Assembly (NCBI GenBank): GCA_937881505.1
Contig: CALGEM010000154.1
Span: 1-5,469 of the forward strand
Source of the DNA: an uncultured euryarchaeote
GTDB taxonomy: Archaea; Thermoplasmatota; Poseidoniia; Poseidoniales; Poseidoniaceae
DNA length: 5,469 nt
Direction of reading: 5' to 3'
Shown here in pieces: positions 1-5,469 of the stretch. The position numbers and the translations under genes were made by a program. The first letter of the stretch is position 1, and every line of letters begins with the position of its first letter. The notes below the pieces were generated by a model that was not told the origin of the DNA, ran no database searches, and worked only from the letters and a program-made list of their open reading frames with translations.

Positions 1-1
1 C

Positions 2-3000
2 ATCGGTGAGGCACCTGGCTCGGTCAATCTCCCTGGCGATATCCCTGACCGCCTCTCACTGATGATTGCCATCAAGAATTTCTCAGGAGACACCACGACC
101 AACGTCGACGACCCGACGCTGCCCGTGAACCCCGCTCAGCCGCCCAACACGCTGTTACTCATCGCTGGCACCTCTTCCATCAAGGAGTTCAACTACGCCT
201 CCACGTTCAAGCGAGGCGGCTACGCCGGCGACAGTTCGTCCATGCTGGTCGAAATGGAAGACCTTCCGCGGGTTATCGTGATCCAAGGCAGTTTCCTCCT
301 CTCCTCATCTGGGGTTAACCGGGTCAACTTTGACAATCCGAATCTGAACACCATCGCTCAATTCTTTGACAATGCCTTGCTGAGTGTTGTGGAAATCGTT
401 CTTGACATTGGCACCATCCTCAACGGCCTTCCCACCGCCGTTGTAGGTACGGCTGGCTCAACGGGCGGTGTTATTGACATCCAGTGTTTCAACCAGGTGA
501 AGAAGAGCCTACCAACAAGTAACCGGGAGACCATGGAAATAGAGCACATGCTCTTTGCTTTGGCCAGCAGCCCGCAGCCATGGCTTCCAGAAATGGACCA
601 CATTCTGCTCTCCGAAGACACGAACATCGCGGTTGTGGACGGTCGTTTGGGCCCGGTTGACCCCTTGGTGCCGGTCGCGATGAGCATGCGGATTGGTGGC
701 ATCTCGAGTGTACGACACGCCTTTGACCCTATCAACGAGGTTCGCGATATGCAACTGGACGGTTCGGCAAGTGGTTCTCTCCTCATTGGCCACATCCGAC
801 ACGACGATGGCGACCTGTCCAACGCCATCAAGCAGTCGGCCATGGTGTCGAACCGTCCTGCTCAATTCAACATCCTGCAGCAGGCTGAATCGCTGCAATA
901 CGAAGCCAGTGAACCGATTGGCACCATCACATACGGCGGCCAATCGGGTGAACAACGCAACGCCATTCGCCTAGCAGGCCTGCCCTCCTCCTTCGAACTT
1001 GTCTTGGGTGATACCGTTGGCTATGTCGCCGACGGGCCGATGGAGAGCATTCAGGTGCAGATGACCAACGCCACCACGCCGCTGACGATGGACGGCGACC
1101 ACGTGCGCTTTTGGGTCAACGAAGATTTGGCTGAAGCAAGTCTCAGCCTCAAACTCTCGGACATCACCTCCATGGAGCGCCTCAGTCCCTTGGTTCCGGG
1201 TTCACTCGGGCCCGAAGGCAATTCTGAGGTTCGTTTGGTCCGAAGCACTTCCTCGCCGTTCGGTGTCTCCTTTGAGGACGAATCCACCCACGACAACCCG
1301 TTCCTCGGACTCAACGGGCAGGTGTACTTTGACCCCTTGCCCGCGAATATTTCCCTCACGCTGCCTTCGGATGTGGATTCTGATGGGCTTGAACTTCCCA
1401 CCTTTGGTGAGGAAGAAGGCATTGAGGGACTCTCGTTCTTCTTGGGCGACCTGGTTGATTTCGGGAGCGTCGTCAACGATTTCGTTCACGCCTTGACGGT
1501 GAACGTCGGCGGTGATATCGGTGAGAGCGAGAACATGAGCTTGGGGCTGGATTTGTTCACCGGTGAAGCCTTCAACATGACCGTGGACATGAAGAAAGGG
1601 TCGAACCTTGAGGCCGAACCTGCTTGGATGCACGGTCTTGGCATGGAAGCGCTCGAACAAACTCGCCTGGAATCCAACCTCTCTCGGATGCCGGCCTTCA
1701 CCGCCACCAGCCGAGGCCCGATGGAAGACATACTCGCCGATGGTCGTATTGATGACTCCGAGCGGGTTCAAGCTTTGACCATCCTTGAAGCAATCAACAT
1801 TACAGAAGCCGAAGCCTTGGTTGACGCGCTTGAAGACGGACGGGTGTCGGATGATGAAAAGGCCGGGATGAACCTGACCGAGCTGGAGGAGGAAGGCATC
1901 ACCCTCCACGACACGAGGGCATGGCACTTACGAGCGTGGTTGCCTTCACTGCCCGCCGGCACCATTGAGTTGGTGTACGATTTCAGAATGCTCGCCGGTG
2001 TGCCAACCTATGAAGTGGACCTCAAAATGTCCCAATGGCAGCCGAAATACCCCCAGATGACCATCATCGCCAACGGCCTTGAGGGTCAAGATTTGGAACT
2101 CTTCATCGACGGTTTGGACACCACGACGCCCCGTAATGTCGAAGTCAACGCTTTGTTCTCCACCCAAGAAAACTTGACCGTTCCGAGAGTTTCGGTCGAC
2201 ATGCATTACGATGCAGGGGTTCGCCTCAAATCGGCTCACGCCATTCTCATCGACCACGAGGCCTTGACTCGTGTTGAAGCCCTCGTTGTGGGTATTCCTC
2301 AATCCACGGATGTTTCTGCGGTCATCGGTGACGTGTTGATTCTCGACCTTGTGGTGCCCGAAATTCACCGCACGAGCAACGGTCACTCCGCCGATTCCCT
2401 CATGCTCAAGCAACTCCGCTACGTTGACGGCTTCTGGTATCCATCCACGGCGTTTATGCGCGACCTACCCGGTGAGATGCATCTCTCCACCGAACCCGAT
2501 ACCCGGTTCGACATCCGTAAACAAACGGCGTTCCAAGGCATGCGAACCCTGGATTATTCCTCCAACACCGACGACATGGACCTCTACCTCGAAGCGAGCG
2601 GAAGGGCCATTGAAGCCAAGGGCGATGTTCTGATGCTGGCCGAGGATTTGCCAACCCGGTTTGTGTTATCCCTGACCGATGACTTCGGGATGCGCGTGGA
2701 CTCCTCCGGTTCGGGGGTGAAGAAAGTCTACGTTCGCCAAACGGACGTGCCAGCGACCCCGGGCGTGACCATTGAACGGGTGGAAGTCGTCGGTCAGAAC
2801 CTGAAGGGCGCCACGATTCGGATTTACTCTGGACCGGGTGAATACCCGCTCATCGTCATCGACGACATCACCGACGGCCGGTTGGTTGCGACGGCAGAAG
2901 CCTACGTTCAACCCGGCCTGGTGGAGCCGTGGTTGGAACCCGTCTTTGGCGACTTTGAGATGGAAGGTCGGGCGGTGCTGCTGGATGCTCAGTTTACCGG

Positions 3001-3160
3001 CATCGTCCCAACGGCGTCTTCGGTCGGTGTCAACGGTATTGTTACGGATCTTTCCTTGGTGGGCTCACTCACGGGCGAGTTTGTTGAAACTCGCCACATC
3101 ATGGTGATTGACCCCATCGGTTCTGCGCTTGCCAGCGGATTGGCCATGTTGTTTGGGTGA
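2..3160 (+). CDS. Large beta-rich, probably extracytoplasmic protein of unknown family (5'-truncated)
   Basis: I do not recognise a family. The frame is open from base 2 to the TGA at 3158-3160, giving 1052 residues with no upstream stop, so the true start lies before the window. The ATG at 62 is probably internal, because the residues before it (NLPGDIPDRLSLMI) already match a motif repeated later in the protein. Most of the chain alternates hydrophobic and polar residues, as in beta-strands, with many Asp/Glu and apparently one Cys. Residues below are counted from base 2. There is a DxDxDG site at about 457-462 and two EF-hand-like loops at about 576-587 and 608-619. Amphipathic, probably helical stretches lie near bases 344-450 and 1433-1510. 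The C-terminus is mildly hydrophobic (IGSALASGLAMLFG) but too short for a clear membrane anchor. N-x-S/T sequons are frequent, which fits surface exposure. Export is inferred, since the N-terminus is not visible. A repetitive beta-groove or beta-sandwich array is possible. That the gene is real is very likely; its function is unknown. Confidence 0.9.
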   Translation: MGEAPGSVNLPGDIPDRLSLMIAIKNFSGDTTTNVDDPTLPVNPAQPPNTLLLIAGTSSIKEFNYASTFKRGGYAGDSSSMLVEMEDLPRVIVIQGSFLLSSSGVNRVNFDNPNLNTIAQFFDNALLSVVEIVLDIGTILNGLPTAVVGTAGSTGGVIDIQCFNQVKKSLPTSNRETMEIEHMLFALASSPQPWLPEMDHILLSEDTNIAVVDGRLGPVDPLVPVAMSMRIGGISSVRHAFDPINEVRDMQLDGSASGSLLIGHIRHDDGDLSNAIKQSAMVSNRPAQFNILQQAESLQYEASEPIGTITYGGQSGEQRNAIRLAGLPSSFELVLGDTVGYVADGPMESIQVQMTNATTPLTMDGDHVRFWVNEDLAEASLSLKLSDITSMERLSPLVPGSLGPEGNSEVRLVRSTSSPFGVSFEDESTHDNPFLGLNGQVYFDPLPANISLTLPSDVDSDGLELPTFGEEEGIEGLSFFLGDLVDFGSVVNDFVHALTVNVGGDIGESENMSLGLDLFTGEAFNMTVDMKKGSNLEAEPAWMHGLGMEALEQTRLESNLSRMPAFTATSRGPMEDILADGRIDDSERVQALTILEAINITEAEALVDALEDGRVSDDEKAGMNLTELEEEGITLHDTRAWHLRAWLPSLPAGTIELVYDFRMLAGVPTYEVDLKMSQWQPKYPQMTIIANGLEGQDLELFIDGLDTTTPRNVEVNALFSTQENLTVPRVSVDMHYDAGVRLKSAHAILIDHEALTRVEALVVGIPQSTDVSAVIGDVLILDLVVPEIHRTSNGHSADSLMLKQLRYVDGFWYPSTAFMRDLPGEMHLSTEPDTRFDIRKQTAFQGMRTLDYSSNTDDMDLYLEASGRAIEAKGDVLMLAEDLPTRFVLSLTDDFGMRVDSSGSGVKKVYVRQTDVPATPGVTIERVEVVGQNLKGATIRIYSGPGEYPLIVIDDITDGRLVATAEAYVQPGLVEPWLEPVFGDFEMEGRAVLLDAQFTGIVPTASSVGVNGIVTDLSLVGSLTGEFVETRHIMVIDPIGSALASGLAMLFG
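1370..1417 (+). other. DxDxDG calcium-type site in the large protein
   Basis: The residues read DVDSDGLELP followed by a Gly and three Glu. Asp at positions 1, 3 and 5 and Gly at 6 are the hallmark of calcium loops. The DGL...EEE...G continuation resembles thrombospondin type-3 or archaeal surface-protein spacers more than an EF-hand, because loop position 12 is Phe and not Glu. Calcium binding is inferred from the motif only. Confidence 0.4.
1727..1858 (+). repeat. Tandem EF-hand-like loops inside the large protein
   Basis: Two 12-residue segments, DILADGRIDDSE (1727-1762) and DALEDGRVSDDE (1823-1858), match the EF-hand loop at position 1 (Asp), 5 (Asp), 6 (Gly), 8 (Ile/Val), 9 (Asp/Ser) and 12 (Glu). 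They start 32 residues apart and are joined by a helix-like stretch rich in Ala, Leu and Glu. In both, position 3 is Leu where Asp or Asn is usual, so calcium affinity may be reduced or the loops may be only structural. The shared pattern D-x-L-x-D-G-R-[IV] suggests an internal duplication. The alternative is a non-calcium helix-turn-helix repeat. Confidence 0.5.
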
Positions 3161-3161
3161 T
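3156..3161 (+). promoter_or_regulatory. Shine-Dalgarno-like GGTGAT before the small membrane-protein gene
   Basis: GGTGAT sits across the stop codon of the large gene, five bases before the ATG at 3167. It matches part of the GGAGGTGAT complement of a typical prokaryotic 16S rRNA 3' end. It supports 3167 as the start and translation from the shared transcript. The match is short and overlaps coding sequence, so it may be chance. Confidence 0.45.
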
Positions 3162-3166
3162 GAAAC

Positions 3167-3754
3167 ATGACGGAACCATCGGCTGAGGATTTGCGGCAGG
3201 GGGGCTCTCCTATGGAGGGCGACGAACTCGAGGATTGGGAAGCCGCTCAAGAAGCAGCCAAATTGTTGACCACGCTGAAGCGGGAGGTCACACCAACCCG
3301 TGTCGCCATGGCCGGTGCTGTGCTCTTCATGCTGCTCATCATGGCGCTGAGCGGTTGGTATTGGGTGCTTCCGAGGGATGCGGTCACGGTCGAAACGCAT
3401 TACATGCAACGGGGTGGCCACCTCATGATGACCGAACTGCACAACGACGGAAGCCGGGACATCACGGACATCGTGCTGGAGGTTGAATTCCAAACGCTGG
3501 ACGGTGAAGTTATCGACCGGATGTCGCTTGAACTCGGCGTCTTGGAAGGGCATTCGTCCATCTCCGGCGATGATTTGGAAATGATGGTCATCGGCTACAC
3601 CGTGTGGGACCAGTACAACCTCGTGGTCGAACTCGAGTACAGAGATTACACCGGTCAACTTCGCCAGCCGGCCCCGTTCACCCATCAGGTGGGCGATTGG
3701 TCGCAGGAGATTTTCATGGACAAAGCCGAACGGCATTTTTGGCCCATTGATTGA
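3167..3754 (+). CDS. Single-pass membrane protein with FxLYD/CARDB-like ectodomain
   Basis: The product has 195 residues. Residues 1-45 are hydrophilic and strongly acidic, ending in a basic stretch (K38, R39, R45). Residues about 46-68 form one transmembrane segment (VAMAGAVLFMLLIMALSGWYW). By the positive-inside rule the N-terminus is cytoplasmic and the rest is outside. Residues about 73-165 alternate like a beta-sandwich: a strand, then HNDGSRDITDIVLEVEFQ, a turn LDGEVID, then a strand pair around LGVLEGHSSISG. The Asn-x-Gly, then I-x-D-hydrophobic strand, then D-G-x-V/I, then L-x-x-G order is typical of FxLYD or related Ig-like domains in archaeal and bacterial membrane proteins. This is a fold-level resemblance. 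No catalytic residues are seen. It starts six bases after the large gene, in the same frame but past two consecutive TGA codons, so co-transcription is likely. It may anchor or assist the large protein. An internal ATG at 3212 is a weaker alternative start; both keep the membrane segment. Confidence 0.85.
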   Translation: MTEPSAEDLRQGGSPMEGDELEDWEAAQEAAKLLTTLKREVTPTRVAMAGAVLFMLLIMALSGWYWVLPRDAVTVETHYMQRGGHLMMTELHNDGSRDITDIVLEVEFQTLDGEVIDRMSLELGVLEGHSSISGDDLEMMVIGYTVWDQYNLVVELEYRDYTGQLRQPAPFTHQVGDWSQEIFMDKAERHFWPID

Positions 3755-3775
3755 GCACTGTTTAGACAAGCAGAC

Positions 3776-3790
3776 CGAACCGATAAAGGA
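3776..3790 (+). promoter_or_regulatory. Candidate archaeal core promoter of the protease gene
   Basis: The 56-base gap before the protease contains CGAACCGATAAAGG. Its ATAAAG core is centred about 26 bases upstream of the ATG at 3811, where a TATA box would lie if the transcript were leaderless. No well-spaced Shine-Dalgarno is present: the nearest GGAG (3793-3796) is 14 bases from the ATG. The element is a poor match to strong archaeal TATA boxes, and the protease could equally be the third gene of one operon. Confidence 0.22.
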
Positions 3791-3810
3791 CAGGAGCCTA
3801 AGGCCAAAGC

Positions 3811-5469
3811 ATGGCTGGAGCGTCCAACCGCCTTACTGCAGGTGTGTTCGTCCTCCTCCTCGTGTTTTCTACCACGAGCTCCATCCTTCTTCCTCAAGAC
3901 ACCGACCAAGGTGAGTTGACCACCTTCAATCCCGAATGGGTTCGCTTTGACGTTCGTGAAGGCGTCTACAACGACGCCATGGGTCTTCTCAACGAAGGCT
4001 TGACCGCTGAAGAGCGAGCACCGCTTGCGGTTTCCACCTTCGGCACCTTCGACGCCCATGGTCTTGAACTCCTGCGCCCGGTTCCAGCCGATTACCTGGA
4101 ACCCCGTTTTGACACCCTCATGCTGGTCGTTTCAAACGACATGCGCTTCCACGATGTGCGCCATGAACTCAGCGATTTGCCCGGCCTGGCCGTTCGGGAA
4201 TTCATCGCCCCGTCCGGATTGTTGGTCCAAGGAACGCCTGCGGCCCTCGCACAGGCTGGAGAACACCCGGCCGTCATGACCGCTCATGCCGTTCCTATCG
4301 GGATGTTCTTGCACAAGGATTTGATGGATATTCTTCTCCTCGAGAACGGGGAAGCAGCACTGCAGGGCAACCTGCTGCGCATGGATGGTTGGCGAGATGA
4401 CACCGGTCCACTGGACACCGTTTCACTGACCGATGACACGGGCGCTAGGCTCACACAGAACCTCGGTGATGTTGCTGTAGAGGTCTTTGACGAGTGGCGT
4501 GCTTGGGACACCGGTCGCTACGAAGGCACCCTCGATGAGGTTGACCTACCAACGCTGCTGCGTCAACCCTCGCTCATGCAGTTGCGACCCGACCCTGCGT
4601 TTGCGGCCTTTAACGACCAGTCGCGCAGCCACATGAAAACCAACACCATGACCACATACTTCACGACGGATTTGGACGGCTCCGGCCAAATTGTCGGCGT
4701 GGCAGATTCCGGCTTGGACGAGGATCACGGCGATTATGGCACCCGCGTGGTTGGAAATTACGACGTCATCGGCGACGGCTCCACGGCGGACAAGCATTCG
4801 GGCCACGGTACGCACGTTTCTTGCACGGTGCTCGGCGATGGCTACCGTGGAGGCTACGGCGGTGTGGCCCAATCGGCCGAATTGTATTTCCAAGCGATGG
4901 AAAACGACAACACGGGCAATTTCCAATCCCCTTCGCTGAACAACTTACTGAACACGGCCTACAACGCTGGTGCTCGGACTCACACCAATTCATGGGGCTC
5001 TTCGGCCGCCAGCGAGCAAGCCAAATACAATTCAGAGACCGAAGATGTTGACGACCGAGCGCATTATTACGACCGGTATTACAGCGGTGCTGCTGGTTTG
5101 ACGATTCTCTTTGCAGCCGGAAACGACGGCCCAAACTCAGGCACTGTTTCGCCGCCAGCCACAGCCAAGAACGTGATTTCGGTTGGCAACCACCAGAACC
5201 GTTACAACGGTGCACCGGACTCAATGATGAGCGGTTCATCCCGCGGCCCAACCGAGGATGGACGCATCAAACCGGATTTGGTTGCGCCCGGTGGCTATGT
5301 TCGTTCATGCCGTGCTCAAGAAGCAACGGATACCGGTAGCGCCACGTGGAATAGCAACTACTACCTCGAATACACGGGTACATCGATGGCTACACCCAAC
5401 GCCGCTGGTGCGGCTGTCATGGTTCGTGAGTACCTCATAGAGATTGCACAGCGCCCGTCCCCTCAAGGT
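3811..5469 (+). CDS. Secreted subtilisin-family (S8, Kp43-like) serine protease, 3'-truncated
   Basis: A secreted endopeptidase; 553 residues are visible and the frame is open at the right edge. The ATG at 3811 is the only sensible start: an in-frame TAA lies at 3799, and the next in-frame ATG would remove the signal peptide (basic start, then GVFVLLLVFS at 11-20). Residues about 100-170 resemble the Kp43-type inhibitory propeptide, with a strand (DTLMLVVS), helix, FIAPSGLLVQG and a further helix. Residues about 172-260 are an extra acidic segment without a clear match. The catalytic domain begins near N268. It has Asp299 in GVADSGLD, His332 in HSGHGTHVS, the oxyanion Asn438 in FAAGNDGP, the SSRGPTEDGRIKPDLVAPG block at 476-494, and nucleophile Ser525 in GTSMATPNAAG. 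All key residues are present, so it should be active after propeptide removal. C338 and C500 are the only visible cysteines. Further C-terminal beta or surface-binding domains are likely but unseen. Family assignment is firm; its substrate is unknown. Confidence 0.96.
   Translation, partial: MAGASNRLTAGVFVLLLVFSTTSSILLPQDTDQGELTTFNPEWVRFDVREGVYNDAMGLLNEGLTAEERAPLAVSTFGTFDAHGLELLRPVPADYLEPRFDTLMLVVSNDMRFHDVRHELSDLPGLAVREFIAPSGLLVQGTPAALAQAGEHPAVMTAHAVPIGMFLHKDLMDILLLENGEAALQGNLLRMDGWRDDTGPLDTVSLTDDTGARLTQNLGDVAVEVFDEWRAWDTGRYEGTLDEVDLPTLLRQPSLMQLRPDPAFAAFNDQSRSHMKTNTMTTYFTTDLDGSGQIVGVADSGLDEDHGDYGTRVVGNYDVIGDGSTADKHSGHGTHVSCTVLGDGYRGGYGGVAQSAELYFQAMENDNTGNFQSPSLNNLLNTAYNAGARTHTNSWGSSAASEQAKYNSETEDVDDRAHYYDRYYSGAAGLTILFAAGNDGPNSGTVSPPATAKNVISVGNHQNRYNGAPDSMMSGSSRGPTEDGRIKPDLVAPGGYVRSCRAQEATDTGSATWNSNYYLEYTGTSMATPNAAGAAVMVREYLIEIAQRPSPQG

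Larger units (their letters stand above)
29..2680 (+). repeat. Degenerate Leu-Pro strand motif repeated along the large protein
   Basis: A short motif recurs in the protein: a hydrophobic run, often Asp or Gly, then Leu-Pro (once Ile-Pro), two or more variable residues and an alternating hydrophobic strand. Examples are NLPGDIPDRLSLMI (base 26), EDLPRVIVIQGSFLL (257), AGLPSSFELVLG (974), DPLPANISLTL (1331), SLPAGTIELVYDF (1946), GIPQSTDVSAVIG (2291), RDLPGEMHLST (2459) and EDLPTRFVLSL (2642). The spacing is irregular and the identity low, so this is a protein-level motif and not a DNA repeat. It may mark the first strand of a recurring beta module. Some copies could be chance in a beta-rich, proline-containing protein. 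Confidence 0.4.

Noticed and set aside
62..64. ATG at 62 as the start of the large gene
   Set aside because: The frame is open back to base 2 and the preceding residues fit the protein's recurring Leu-Pro motif, so the gene very likely begins upstream of the window.
1202..1927. 241-codon open frame on the minus strand
   Set aside because: It lies wholly antisense to the large gene, and its His/Arg/Gln-rich translation has no recognisable domain. It is a shadow of biased codon use on the plus strand.
3160..3186. TGATG overlap as a translationally coupled start at 3160
   Set aside because: The ATG at 3160 reaches a stop after eight codons, so it does not begin a plausible gene. The ATG at 3167 does.
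3761..3766. TTTAGA as a TATA box
   Set aside because: It is a weak match with no supporting upstream element, and the later ATAAAG has a better distance to the protease start.
3065..3769. 234-codon open frame on the minus strand
   Set aside because: It spans the end of the large gene and all of the membrane-protein gene in antisense, and the plus-strand product has a clear membrane segment and fold pattern.
4766..5251. 161-codon open frame on the minus strand
   Set aside because: It is antisense to the conserved subtilase catalytic domain, whose motifs are unambiguous on the plus strand.
1..5469. CRISPR array, tRNA, insertion sequence or long DNA repeat
   Set aside because: No regularly spaced direct repeats, cloverleaf-like segments, terminal inverted repeats or transposase-like coding regions were seen by eye, and nearly all of the window is coding.

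Overview
The window holds three genes on the + strand with almost no non-coding DNA between them. It looks like one cell-surface or secretion-related locus from a prokaryote. The short gaps, lack of introns and TGA stops fit either archaea or bacteria. A membrane-anchored protein with an Ig-like ectodomain, a large acidic beta-rich protein and a Kp43-like subtilase together recall marine planktonic Thermoplasmatota (Marine Group II, Poseidoniia). That group is known for many secreted peptidases. No rRNA, tRNA or core informational gene is present, so the taxonomic guess is an inference held at about 50 to 60 percent.

Region 1 (start to 3160) is the 3' part of a very long gene. The reading frame is open from the first complete codon, giving 1052 residues in the window with the true N-terminus upstream. 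The product is acidic, rich in short alternating (beta-strand-like) segments and nearly free of cysteine. I cannot assign it to a known family. It carries a repeated Leu-Pro strand motif, a DxDxDG calcium-type site, a pair of EF-hand-like loops 32 residues apart and at least two amphipathic segments. Together these suggest an extracytoplasmic, probably calcium-stabilised protein.

Region 2 (3167 to 3754) starts six bases after region 1 stops and is probably translated from the same transcript. It encodes a 195-residue single-pass membrane protein with an acidic cytoplasmic tail and a beta-sandwich-like ectodomain resembling FxLYD/CARDB-type folds.

Region 3 (3811 to the right edge) follows a 56-base gap. 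It encodes a secreted subtilisin-family (S8) serine protease with an intact Asp299/His332/Asn438/Ser525 catalytic set, a signal peptide and an unusually long pro-region. Its C-terminus lies beyond the window. The gap may hold a weak archaeal-type promoter for a leaderless transcript.

A reasonable but unproven reading is that region 1 is a surface or exported structural protein, region 2 a membrane partner made with it, and region 3 a secreted protease that matures surface proteins or degrades external protein. Nothing in the window is a mobile element, CRISPR array or RNA gene.
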